From DUOA01 sp012839095 (GTDB taxonomy: Bacteria; Bacillota; Clostridia; Caldicoprobacterales; DTU083), in NCBI GenBank assembly GCA_050951505.1, contig JBMNJE010000008.1, positions 57,417 through 121,416 on the forward strand: a DNA stretch of 64,000 nucleotides. Direction: 5' to 3'. The first letter of the stretch is position 1. Each line of letters opens with the position of its first letter. Under the pieces are notes generated by a model. It saw only the letters and a program-made list of their open reading frames with translations. It did no database searches and was not told the DNA's origin. The position numbers were made by a program, and so were the translations under genes. Of the stretch, positions 54,422 to 62,285 are shown piece after piece.

Positions 54422-55030
54422 TTACTTTGCTAATTTTGAAGCCAGGCTTGCTACACGCCGCCCCTGATATCGGGCTGCTTCCAGCTCATTTTCACTGGGA
54501 TGGCGGTTTCCGTCTCCGGCAATGGTAGAGGCACCGTAGGGCGATCCGCCGGTAATTTCGTCCATGCGGCTCTGTCCTTCAAAGGTATAGGGAAGACCGG
54601 CAATCAGCATGCCATGGTGCAGCAATGCGGTGTGGAAGTTTAATATAGTGGATTCCTGCCCTCCGTGCTGGGTGGATGTGCTGGTGAATACGCTGCCAAT
54701 CTTGTCAACAAGGGCTCCCTTAGCCCAAAGCCCGCCTGTTGCATCCAAAAAGGCCTTCATTTGAGATGCCATCATTCCATATCTGGTAGGGGTGCCGAAT
54801 ATGATAGCATCATAATCAGGCAGCTCCTCCACTTTGGCAACGGGAATATGTGCAAATTTCTTCCGGGCTTCTGTAATGCCTATTTTATCTCTTAATTCCT
54901 CAGGCAGGGTTTCCGGTACCTGTTTGATGTCTACCTCTGCTCCTTCTACCTGACCTGCGCCTTCCGCTGCCGCCTCCGCCATTTTATAAGTATGTCCATA
55001 CGCTGAGTAAAACAATACCAATATCTTCAT
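54422..55030 (-). CDS. wrbA: NAD(P)H:quinone oxidoreductase, WrbA flavodoxin
   Basis: 202 residues. FMN-binding loops: KILVLFYSAYGHTYKMAEAA (phosphate loop), FGTPTRYGMMASQMKAFLDA and FTSTSTQHGGQESTILNFHT. SPYGASTIAGDGNRHPSENE, then LEAARYQGRRVA, is the typical WrbA C-terminus. It reduces quinones by two electrons using FMN, protecting against oxidative stress. ATG follows GGGAGG. Confidence 0.95.
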   Translation of the reverse strand: MKILVLFYSAYGHTYKMAEAAAEGAGQVEGAEVDIKQVPETLPEELRDKIGITEARKKFAHIPVAKVEELPDYDAIIFGTPTRYGMMASQMKAFLDATGGLWAKGALVDKIGSVFTSTSTQHGGQESTILNFHTALLHHGMLIAGLPYTFEGQSRMDEITGGSPYGASTIAGDGNRHPSENELEAARYQGRRVASLASKLAK

Positions 55031-55153
55031 TTAAACTACCTCCCAAGGTTATTTCAGAGCTTTTCAAGCTCAAATGCATCAAGTTACTAAAAAGAAAGAC
55101 TTTAACCTTGAGAATAGTTTTTGTCATTAGAATAAAGTTATAACTACAATTTT

Positions 55154-55792
55154 TTACTCATAATCCAAAACAACAACCTTGGTCACAGGATTAAAGGATA
55201 CCGGATCTATCTCCAGTTCCTGGCTTCCCAGGCTATTGGCGCTGCCCATTCTGGCAAGAAACTTATCAACCTTGTCAATTGGGAAGCTCAGAGCCGAGGT
55301 TTTGAAATGCATGGGGATGACCAGTTTGGGATCCATCAGGCTTACCAGCTCAGCAGCCTGCTCATAATCGATGGTGTAGGTGCCGCCCACAGGCAAAAGC
55401 AGAACATCCGTACGGCCGATTTCTTTTATCTGTTCATCGGTAAGTATATGGCCCAGGTCTCCCAGATGGCATACCCTCAGTCCATCTATTTCGTAAACAT
55501 AGACCACATTTTTACCGCGTTTTTTTCCTTGTTCATCATCGTGATATGTACTGATACCTATAATGTTAATGCCTTTTTCATTGAAGCTTCCGGGGGAATT
55601 TAAGTGGACATAATCACCTATAACAGCTCCCAGATAATTATGATCGTAATGATCATGGCTGGTGGTGACAATATCCGCCTCTGCTTCAGGAACCTTATAG
55701 CCTACCGAGGGGTCAAAAGGGTCAGTCAGAATGCGTACACCTTCAGATGATGTAATTAAAAAACAAGCGTGTCCAAACCATTTAATTTTCAT
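55154..55792 (-). CDS. MBL-fold metal-dependent hydrolase
   Basis: 212 residues. The metal motif is TTSHDHYDHNYL (S/THxHxDH pattern), with KIKWFGHACFLITS at the start, RVCHLGDLGHIL (metal Asp and His) and KLVIPMHFKT (final His). This is the UPF0173-like or UlaG-like group of small metallo-hydrolases; the substrate is unknown. ATG follows CAGGAGG. It is separated from wrbA by about 120 bases. Confidence 0.9.
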   Translation of the reverse strand: MKIKWFGHACFLITSSEGVRILTDPFDPSVGYKVPEAEADIVTTSHDHYDHNYLGAVIGDYVHLNSPGSFNEKGINIIGISTYHDDEQGKKRGKNVVYVYEIDGLRVCHLGDLGHILTDEQIKEIGRTDVLLLPVGGTYTIDYEQAAELVSLMDPKLVIPMHFKTSALSFPIDKVDKFLARMGSANSLGSQELEIDPVSFNPVTKVVVLDYE

Positions 55793-55869
55793 ACCATCAT
55801 ACCTCCTGTATATACAATATTTCGCATGTGCTTATTAATAATACCCTTTCAGCGGTGCTAAACTCAGGT

Positions 55870-56499
55870 TCAGGATGCAGCAGCCTGTATGGCGGCAATA
55901 ATCCTTTCTACGGTTTTTGCTATTATATTCTCCTTAACCATTGCACGAGCCCTTCTGGACACTTCTCTGCGCTCATCTCTTTCAAAATGCCTGAGGAGCA
56001 TACTGCAGGCATGTAAAAGAGAAATAAGCATGTTCATCTCCCAATCAGGCTCCCGTACCAATACCAATGCTTCTACCATTTCAGATACTAAACCCTGCCG
56101 TATATCCGGTTGAGTTACATAAAATTTGGTTATTGGAAATATCCTCAGCAGTTTTTTATCCTCCCGCCTAACCAAACCTTTTTCCTGAAGGTTGTCCCCT
56201 ACTCTTTTCAGCAAAGGTCTGGTTGTTCTTAACAGCTTTGGAATCCAATAATTCAGGGTGCGGTTCTTTACGGATCGGTTCAGCTCAGCCAGTACTTCAT
56301 CATATAGGACGTTATCCGTGGGCGTGCTGTCCTTCACAATAACCATTTTTTTCTCGATAGCTATACGGCCCTGATGCAGCAGTTCTGCAAGCAGCGCACC
56401 GGACAATGCATAGGATAAAAAAGTACCGCCTCCGGTAACCATTCCTTTCTCTTTATCCAAAGCTGTCAGCATCAGTTTCTCATGCAGCAAAAGATCCAA
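55870..56499 (-). CDS. GPP34 (Golgi phosphoprotein 3-like) domain protein
   Basis: 209 residues. LLLHEKLMLTALDKEKGMV, then LSYALSGALLAELLHQGRIA, is the start of the GPP34 fold; RTLNYWIPKL and LQEKGLVRREDKKLLRIFP continue it. GPP34 proteins bind phosphoinositides in eukaryotes; in bacteria the role is unknown, and a membrane-associated role is suggested. The start is TTG at 56499 with GGGGGAG upstream. It has no related neighbour. Confidence 0.85.
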   Translation of the reverse strand: MDLLLHEKLMLTALDKEKGMVTGGGTFLSYALSGALLAELLHQGRIAIEKKMVIVKDSTPTDNVLYDEVLAELNRSVKNRTLNYWIPKLLRTTRPLLKRVGDNLQEKGLVRREDKKLLRIFPITKFYVTQPDIRQGLVSEMVEALVLVREPDWEMNMLISLLHACSMLLRHFERDERREVSRRARAMVKENIIAKTVERIIAAIQAAAS

Positions 56500-56569
56500 A
56501 TCTTCTCCCCCTTTTCAACCCTTCAGCCATATGCCCTTCTTTGCCAATACTTTTTATGTCCTGTTACAT

Positions 56570-57400
56570 TTATTTATGTGCAGTATTTCTGTACGCCGCC
56601 AGATCCCTGGAAGGAGATACCCCGAACATTGATATATATCTGCGGTAAAAGTTTGAATAATCCTTGAAGCCGCTGCTGCTAAAGGCCTCGGAAACGCTGT
56701 CCAGCAGAAACATGTTTTGTCTTGCGGCAATTATTCTTTTCTTCAGGGTATAGTCCCATATGCCCGTGCCCACGCTTTTCCTGAATATCCGGTTCAGATA
56801 GGATTTGTCATGGTTGAAAACTGCGGCCAGTGTGTCCAGATTCCAGTCATCGGTAAGATGGTAATTGATATATCTGATAATATCCCTGACGATGTCATGA
56901 CCGGGCCTGAAGCTTTTCCGGGAATCCCCCGACAGCCTGTCACAATGGTCCAGGATGGCAGCCAGATTTGAAATCACAGATCTCCTTTTCCTGGGTTCAT
57001 CCGCATTCAGCATATTCGTAAGGCAGCTATGTACAAAACCGTCCTCATCTTTATAAAAATTCACGTGTCCCAGGGGCCGGGATACAAAGGAATCACAGAG
57101 TCCGGACAACTCCCCGGTGAAAATTTCCCTGCGGAACAGTACTGCGATCCGTTCATAAGGCTTGTGAGTAAGTACATGCATTGCATGGGTTTCACCGGGC
57201 CGCATAATCAGGAAATCTCCCTTTTTAAGCTCGATATTGTCCCCCTCCACCCTCATATGACCATCTCCGGCTATAAAATAATAGAGCTCAAACCTGTCAT
57301 GAAAATGGGTCTCATATGAGCGGTTACCGGGATCAGGAGACTCACTTAAGGAATGATGCAGATATATATCCGAATCACGGTATTCATTTTTACTAACCAT
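56570..57400 (-). CDS. AraC family regulator with N-terminal cupin
   Basis: 276 residues. The cupin sensor has ETHFHDRFELYYFIAGDGHM and LKKGDFLIMRPGETHAMHVL. The C-terminal AraC domain has LDTLAAVFNHDKSYLNRIFR and FSSSGFKDYSNFYRRYISMF then GVSPSRDL. It is divergent from the NagB-like/isomerase/oxidoreductase operon, with direct repeats between, so it probably controls that operon in response to a sugar. ATG follows TTGGAGTG. Confidence 0.92.
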   Translation of the reverse strand: MVSKNEYRDSDIYLHHSLSESPDPGNRSYETHFHDRFELYYFIAGDGHMRVEGDNIELKKGDFLIMRPGETHAMHVLTHKPYERIAVLFRREIFTGELSGLCDSFVSRPLGHVNFYKDEDGFVHSCLTNMLNADEPRKRRSVISNLAAILDHCDRLSGDSRKSFRPGHDIVRDIIRYINYHLTDDWNLDTLAAVFNHDKSYLNRIFRKSVGTGIWDYTLKKRIIAARQNMFLLDSVSEAFSSSGFKDYSNFYRRYISMFGVSPSRDLAAYRNTAHK

Positions 57401-57443
57401 AGTCTTTCACTCCAACAAATGTATTATATATCGGAATGTCACT

Positions 57444-57501
57444 ATATGCAATAATATCACCAGAATATGCAATTGATTTGTAAATATATAAGGGATACAA
57501 T
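57444..57501 (+). promoter_or_regulatory. Promoter with AraC-type direct repeats
   Basis: TTGATT (57473-57478), 17 bases and TACAAT (57496-57501) form a promoter 31 bases before the operon start. ATATGCAAT occurs at 57444-57452 and 57465-57473, exactly 21 bases apart (two helical turns), the second touching the -35. This is the usual arrangement for activation by AraC proteins, and the regulator gene is adjacent. Confidence 0.65.
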
Positions 57502-57532
57502 GTAATAAATGGAAAAGAAAGAGGTTTTACCT

Positions 57533-57965
57533 ATGGATCCGGTCAAACATCTTACCTTTGGTTCTTTGCAGATCAAAATATTTGAAAGCCGTGCCCTGGC
57601 AGGGAAATGTGCAGCAGAAGAAGGGGCTGCTGTCATCCGTTCTCTGCTCAGTAAAAGAGACACCATTAACATTGTATTTGCTGCCGCCCCTTCACAAGAT
57701 GACACCCTGCGTGAACTCATACTTCAGGAAGGGATCGACTGGAGCCGGGTTCGCGCACGTTCCCACCCATGCATATACCCTGACCATCCCCGCCCTTTTG
57801 CAGGCTGAATATCTATTCTGCACTGTACCGGGACCGACCAAGGCAGAGGCAGTATACCGGACCGCAAATGAAGGGATAAGTGAAGACTGTCCTGCAACAA
57901 TCATGCGAAACCACCCCAATGCTTATATGTACTGCGATGCTGAAAGCGGAAAGGAGTTGCTGTAG
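57533..57965 (+). pseudogene. NagB-like glucosamine-6-phosphate deaminase family, internally deleted and frameshifted
   Basis: From an ATG at 57533 (AGAGG eight bases upstream) the frame gives VKHLTFGSLQIKIFESRALA, INIVFAAAPSQDDTLRELIL and GIDWSRV, the N-terminal third of NagB-like sugar isomerases. It then leaves the family. A second frame resumes with VPTHAYTLTIPALLQAEYLF, CTVPGPTKAEAVYRTANEGI and IMRNHPNAYMYCDAESG, the C-terminal third. About 100 codons between, including the FHMDEY and active-site segments, are missing. The gene is therefore broken. Its TAG overlaps the next GTG by one base, preserving operon structure. Confidence 0.8.
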
Positions 57966-58615
57966 TGTTCAGGCTTGGAGTAATTACCGACGAGGTAAGT
58001 CAGGATTTAAAAGCTGCCATTGATTTTGCACTGGAATTCGGCCTTAGGGGCCTGGAAATACGAACAGCCGGCGGAAAGAATATCATGGACATGACTACTG
58101 ACGAGGTGAAAGAAATAAGGAAAATGGCAGATGGTTCGGGACTTGAGGTTCCCTCCATCTCCTCTCCGGTGTTCAAATGTATCGTTTATTCCAGCACCTT
58201 CAGCAATATTTCCGAAACTGTACGGACTTTGGGAAGGCCCAATGTAAAGGCACTATATGACCCCGGCAATGCCGTCTACTGTGATTCTTCCGAACCGCCC
58301 TACCCGGAAGGTTATGAACTGATCCGCGACATCCTTTGTCATATCCATATTAAGGATGCCAAAAGAGTTAAGGGGGAAGTTGTTTCCACCGACTTGGGAG
58401 AAGGTGCGGTAGATTACAGAGGCATTTTTCAAAGGTTGTTTGACGATGGGTATGAGGGCTATATCATACTTGAAACCCATCACAGGTACACGGAAGAAAT
58501 TCCCGAATCCCTGTTGAACCAGCCGGGAGGATACTCTTTTTCAGCCGGCGGGCTGGAAGCCAGCAGGGTCAGTGCTCAGAACATGATTAAGTTGATAGGA
58601 GGGGCTGAAAAGTGA
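57965..58615 (+). CDS. Sugar phosphate isomerase/epimerase (xylose-isomerase-like TIM barrel), shortened
   Basis: 216 residues against about 280 for the family. GTG start at 57965 overlaps the previous stop. FALEFGLRGLEIRTAGGKN and LEVPSISSPVFKC form the first strands. The text then jumps to STFSNISETVRTLGRPNVKA, LYDPGNAVYCDSSEPPYPEG, HIHIKDAKRVKGEVVSTDLG and EGYIILETHHRYTEE, which are the C-terminal strands with metal ligands. Roughly 75 residues of barrel (strands 3 to 5, including a usual metal-binding Glu) are absent in frame. Activity is doubtful. Confidence 0.75.
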   Translation: MFRLGVITDEVSQDLKAAIDFALEFGLRGLEIRTAGGKNIMDMTTDEVKEIRKMADGSGLEVPSISSPVFKCIVYSSTFSNISETVRTLGRPNVKALYDPGNAVYCDSSEPPYPEGYELIRDILCHIHIKDAKRVKGEVVSTDLGEGAVDYRGIFQRLFDDGYEGYIILETHHRYTEEIPESLLNQPGGYSFSAGGLEASRVSAQNMIKLIGGAEK

Positions 58616-59679
58616 AACAGATTCGTACGGCTGTAATCGGTCAGGGTAGAAGCGGCCGCGATATTCACGGTGAGTACTTCCTTAAGAATAAGGAGGGCAA
58701 ATTCCAGGTTGTTGCAATAGTAGATTCCATAGAAGGCAGACGCCGGCGGGCAAAGTCCGATTTCGGATGCGATGTTTATGAGGACTACCGCAGGCTGCTG
58801 GAACGGGACGACATCGATCTGGTTGTCAATACATCTTTTTCCTGTTTGCACTACCCCATCACCCTGGATCTTCTGGAGCATGGTTTCAATGTGGTAGTGG
58901 AAAAGCCCTTTGCCATGCTCAGGGATGAGTGCAAAAAGCTGATTGATACTGCTTGCCAAAAAGGCGTCATGCTGAATGTATTTCAGCAGTCAAGATTTGC
59001 CCCCTATTATGAGAAAATAAAGGAGATCATCGCCTCCGGGGTACTGGGCAGGCTGTATCAGATCTCCATAAGCTTCAGCGGATTTTCACGGCGCTGGGAC
59101 TGGCAGTGCTCACTCCGCTGCGGCGGAGGAAGCCTGCTGAACACAGGGCCCCACCCCCTGGATCAGGCCCTGGACCTTCTGGGTTTTGACGAAAATACAC
59201 GGATTGCCTTCTCCAGGCTTGACAAGGTAAATACATCAGGAGACGCAGAAGACTACTGCAAGCTGGTGCTTACAGCGCCTGAAAAGCCCGTTGTGGACAT
59301 TGAGATAAGCAGCTGCAATGCCTATTCACCATATACGTATGTCATACATGCCAGGAACGGTTCCCTGTGCGCCACGGCTGACAGAATCCGGTATAAATAC
59401 TTTGTTCCCGAGAACGAACCCGTGCATCCCCTTCAGCTGGAACCCCTCTCCGATGAAAAAGGGCATCCGACCTACTGTTCCGAACAGCTGACATGGCACG
59501 AACATGACATAACCGTTGAGGGCAGTGCCTTTGATGTGGGAACCGCAAAATATTATGATATGATATACGACCATCTGGTAAAGGGAAGAGAAATGGCCAT
59601 CCAGCCCTGGCAGGCCATGCAGCAGATAGCTATAGCCGAGCAGGTCCACAAGGATAATCCTCTGCCGGTTCTCTATTAA
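58612..59679 (+). CDS. Gfo/Idh/MocA family oxidoreductase
   Basis: 355 residues. GTG at 58612 overlaps the previous stop by four bases. TAVIGQGRSGRDIHGEYFLK is the Rossmann start, and HGFNVVVEKPFAMLRDECKK holds the catalytic EKP Lys. GGGSLLNTGPHPLDQALDLL carries the catalytic residues of the second domain. It is the only apparently intact enzyme of its operon. A sugar, sugar acid or inositol derivative is the likely substrate. Confidence 0.9.
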   Translation: MKQIRTAVIGQGRSGRDIHGEYFLKNKEGKFQVVAIVDSIEGRRRRAKSDFGCDVYEDYRRLLERDDIDLVVNTSFSCLHYPITLDLLEHGFNVVVEKPFAMLRDECKKLIDTACQKGVMLNVFQQSRFAPYYEKIKEIIASGVLGRLYQISISFSGFSRRWDWQCSLRCGGGSLLNTGPHPLDQALDLLGFDENTRIAFSRLDKVNTSGDAEDYCKLVLTAPEKPVVDIEISSCNAYSPYTYVIHARNGSLCATADRIRYKYFVPENEPVHPLQLEPLSDEKGHPTYCSEQLTWHEHDITVEGSAFDVGTAKYYDMIYDHLVKGREMAIQPWQAMQQIAIAEQVHKDNPLPVLY

Positions 59680-59716
59680 GTAGAATAAAGCATTAATAAA
59701 GAACCGGCAGTGCAGA

Positions 59717-59736
59717 GAATGCTGTATTCAGCATTC
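59717..59736. terminator. Hairpin between convergent genes
   Basis: GAATGCTG and CAGCATTC (59717-59724 and 59729-59736) pair perfectly around TATT, but neither strand has a good T-run. It is a weak terminator candidate. Confidence 0.3.
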
Positions 59737-59771
59737 AGCAAAAAGAAAACATTAAAAGCTCGCGGGGGAGC

Positions 59772-60035
59772 TTATCCTTCATAGGCAGCTTTAAATAATT
59801 CCTCAACCATTTTTCTGCTGGGGACTCCCTCGTGGAATTTCTCACCTTCCAGATAGTAGGTGGGCACATAATAATAGTCATACTGATTGGCTATATCCGG
59901 ATGCTTGGTTTCATCTATTATCTCGATTTCCAGCTCTTTGTATTCAGGCTTCTCCTCAAAGAGCTCGTCCATGAACTTCCTGGCATTGGCACAGTGAGGA
60001 CAGGTCTCCATTATAAACATCTTGATTTTCTTCAT
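59772..60035 (-). CDS. Glutaredoxin-like thiol protein
   Basis: 87 residues. The redox motif CPHC lies at positions 12-15 in MFIMETCPHCANARKFMDEL, and YYYVPTYYLEGEKFHEG holds the cis-Pro of the thioredoxin fold. Such small proteins exchange disulfides in the cytoplasm or act in anaerobic stress response. ATG follows AAGGAG. Confidence 0.9.
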   Translation of the reverse strand: MKKIKMFIMETCPHCANARKFMDELFEEKPEYKELEIEIIDETKHPDIANQYDYYYVPTYYLEGEKFHEGVPSRKMVEELFKAAYEG

Positions 60036-60133
60036 CTGTCTCAGCTCCTTACAGTCAATTGGAATGATATTAGTAAAATAACCATTTTAAAGAGCAACAT
60101 AACAAAAAAGTGCTTATGCAGCTGCATGTTCCC

Positions 60134-60162
60134 TTGACGGAGCCCTGCTTTCGTGATGTAAT
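60134..60162 (+). promoter_or_regulatory. Candidate promoter of the dCMP deaminase gene
   Basis: TTGACG (60134-60139), 17 bases and TGTAAT (60157-60162), 53 bases before the start codon. Confidence 0.45.
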
Positions 60163-60215
60163 TATAATGAATATAGATCACAGAATACATATCTTACGCA
60201 TACAGGGGTGTTTTC

Positions 60216-60704
60216 ATGGCCAGAAGGGACAAGCATAATTATTACCTGGATATTGCCGAGGCAGTACTTCAGAGGGGAACCTGCCTAAAAAGAAATTTTG
60301 GTTCAGTTATTGTCAGAAACGATGAGATAATTTCCACAGGGTACAACGGTGCTCCTCGCAGAAGAAAGAACTGCCTGGATCTGGGGTTTTGCATCCGGGA
60401 CAGAAAGAATATTCCGGGGGACCAGATGTATGAGATGTGCCGTTCCGTCCACAGTGAGGTAAACGCCATAATTTCCGCTCCGCGTCATGAACTGATAGGC
60501 TCTACCCTCTACCTGGTTGGAAAGGACAGAAGAACCGGTGAACTGGTGAAGGAAACAATCTCCTGCCCCATGTGCAAGAAAATTATTATCAATGCCGGCA
60601 TCGAACAGGTTATTGTCCGGGACACCCGTGATGAATATCGCTACATACATGTTCAGGACTGGATCGATAATGACGAAACCTTAAACGGCACAATGGGATA
60701 CTGA
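60216..60704 (+). CDS. dCMP deaminase family protein (ComEB-like)
   Basis: 162 residues. Zinc site: SVHSEVNAIISA (His with catalytic Glu) and SCPMCKKIIINAGI (two Cys). The N-terminal FGSVIVRNDEIISTGYNGAP and RNCLDLGF-like text (RKNCLDLGFCIRD) is typical of ComEB/dCMP deaminases, which convert dCMP to dUMP for thymidylate synthesis. ATG follows AGGGGTG. Confidence 0.93.
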   Translation: MARRDKHNYYLDIAEAVLQRGTCLKRNFGSVIVRNDEIISTGYNGAPRRRKNCLDLGFCIRDRKNIPGDQMYEMCRSVHSEVNAIISAPRHELIGSTLYLVGKDRRTGELVKETISCPMCKKIIINAGIEQVIVRDTRDEYRYIHVQDWIDNDETLNGTMGY

Positions 60705-60760
60705 GTAGGTCAGCAAATCTTTGGACTTCGTGATTCTGAATCAAAGCAACATATAAAAAG

Positions 60761-60816
60761 CAGTGAATAAATGGAATAAAATATACCATTTATTAAAACG
60801 GATTCCACTGTTTTTA
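60761..60816 (+). terminator. Terminator of the dCMP deaminase gene
   Basis: AATAAATGG (60766-60774) pairs with CCATTTATT (60786-60794), and CAGTG (60761-60765) with CACTG (60806-60810), followed by TTTTTATT. It separates the gene from the next promoter. Confidence 0.65.
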
Positions 60817-60853
60817 TTGACGAACGAGTGTATTACTGGTATAATACACTCGT
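60817..60853 (+). promoter_or_regulatory. Near-consensus promoter inside a 12-bp-arm operator
   Basis: TTGACG (60817-60822), exactly 17 bases and TATAAT (60840-60845). ACGAGTGTATTA (60824-60835) and TAATACACTCGT (60842-60853) are perfect inverted arms with six bases between; they cover the spacer and -10. This fits autorepression by the GntR/YtrA regulator encoded just downstream. Confidence 0.8.
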
Positions 60854-60873
60854 CAGAGATAGGTGGTGTGATA

Positions 60874-61251
60874 ATGCTTGACTTTTCCGGTCTTGTACTG
60901 AGCAACCGGGATCCGATCTATGTCCAGATCGCTTCCTACGTTAAGAAGAAAATACTGGCCGGCCATGTATCCAACGGCGATCCCCTGCCCTCGCGAAGGG
61001 AAATTGCCATCATGCTGGGCATCAACCCCAATACAGCTCAAAAGGCCTTCAGGCTGATGGAGGAAGAGGGCTATGTTGTTACCGTCGGAAACATGGGCAG
61101 CATTATCAGCATAAATGACACCATTCTGTCCCGCATTAAAACCGAGCTGACTGAAAACATGGTACGGGAGTTTATTCAGTCAGCCAAAGACAGCAATCTT
61201 TCTTTCAAAGAAGTATTCGATTTTATAAGTGACATGTGGGACGACGCATAA
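60874..61251 (+). CDS. GntR family regulator, YtrA subfamily
   Basis: 125 residues from an ATG at 60874 (AGGTGG upstream); the longer open frame from 60763 would start before the promoter. SNRDPIYVQIASYVKKKILA, then SNGDPLPSRREIAIMLGINP and NTAQKAFRLMEEEGYVVTVG, is the winged helix. The short dimerisation tail places it in the YtrA group, which represses adjacent ABC transporter genes. The operator at the promoter supports autorepression of the operon. Confidence 0.92.
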   Translation: MLDFSGLVLSNRDPIYVQIASYVKKKILAGHVSNGDPLPSRREIAIMLGINPNTAQKAFRLMEEEGYVVTVGNMGSIISINDTILSRIKTELTENMVREFIQSAKDSNLSFKEVFDFISDMWDDA

Positions 61252-61453
61252 GTATTGCCGGTTATGTACTATTTATGTAATACACCGAATACTGATGCTT
61301 TCCTTCGCGATTACATACCATGAAAACAACAGTCGGCTGAAATATAAGGATATATAGAATAACAGGCGTACCCCTCTCATGGCTGAAGATTGAATGATGT
61401 TTCAGAGTACTGATTTCCAAGTTTTGTTATAAAAGCCTGTAATACTATAGGGA

Positions 61454-62251
61454 GTGAAAACCATGTATAAACTTCTCTGCCTGACTGACTTTGAAATGAG
61501 GCAGCTGGCCAAACCGGTGCTTGTGATTCTGATTTTTCTGCTTCTTGCCCAGCAGGTTTTGCTGGGGATTGCTGCTGAAAAATACTACAACTATATCCCC
61601 TACGAGGAGTTTTTCGCATCCTCCGGAGCAATTATAGTTTTTTATCTTGCTTTCGCAGCCTGCTGCGGTGCGTGCCTATTGAGTGTTCTATACAATTACC
61701 ATGACAGCAAAAGCATCTATACCCTGATGACCCTGCCCCAGGACAGAAGGCTGATGTATTTTTCCAAGCTGCTCTCCGGCCTGCTGGCCTTTCTGCTGCT
61801 GATTTGCACTCAGCTGGCAAGTGCAGTCCTGGGATACATGCTTTTTGCTCCCAGAATCCGGGCAGTAATCCAGGAGCCGATAATAGGGGCGACAGTACAA
61901 TTCAGGCATGCTGTAAACGGTCTCTTTCTTGCCTTTGTCCGTTCCGACTTTTTCAGGCTGGTCTTCCCCCTTGGGCCGGAAAGCCTAATTTCTACCATGG
62001 CCATTTTTTTAAGCTTTCTATGCGGACTATACTATGCAATCTATTGTGAAAGAAGCAAAAAGTATGCCCGGATTTCGCTGTTTGCTGCACAAATCGGATA
62101 TAGCATTTACCTTATCAATTATCGGATAAATGCAAGAGAATTTTTTACACAAAGTCAGAATCTTTATATTCACAGTCTCATTCTGATTCTGGCTGCAGGA
62201 TATTTTATGTGGAGCAGCATTAGCCTGATCCGCAGAAGTGCCGTCAGCTGA
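61454..62251 (+). CDS. ABC-2 type transporter membrane protein
   Basis: 265 residues with six membrane spans (VLVILIFLLLAQQVLLGI, IVFYLAFAACCGACLLSVLY, LLSGLLAFLLLICTQLASAV and others). SIYTLMTLPQDRRLMYFSKL is a cytoplasmic loop of the kind seen in ABC-2 permeases of YtrA-controlled operons. It should pair with the ATP-binding protein encoded three genes on. ATG follows AGGGAGTG. Confidence 0.8.
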   Translation: MKTMYKLLCLTDFEMRQLAKPVLVILIFLLLAQQVLLGIAAEKYYNYIPYEEFFASSGAIIVFYLAFAACCGACLLSVLYNYHDSKSIYTLMTLPQDRRLMYFSKLLSGLLAFLLLICTQLASAVLGYMLFAPRIRAVIQEPIIGATVQFRHAVNGLFLAFVRSDFFRLVFPLGPESLISTMAIFLSFLCGLYYAIYCERSKKYARISLFAAQIGYSIYLINYRINAREFFTQSQNLYIHSLILILAAGYFMWSSISLIRRSAVS

Positions 62252-62285
62252 CTCTAAAGCGACAAAGAGAGAAAGGTGGGTTCAA

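Noticed and set aside
60134..60168. TTGACG with TATAAT at 60163-60168
   Set aside because: The spacing is 23 bases, too long for sigma-A. TGTAAT at 17 bases is the better -10.
60763..60873. Longer N-terminus for the GntR regulator
   Set aside because: It would begin in the terminator and cross the promoter and operator. The ATG at 60874 has a ribosome site and gives the family start.
61425..61455. TAATACTATAGGGAG, similar to a phage T7 promoter end
   Set aside because: It lacks the central bases of the T7 consensus and no phage polymerase context exists. The AGGGAG part is the ribosome site of the permease gene.
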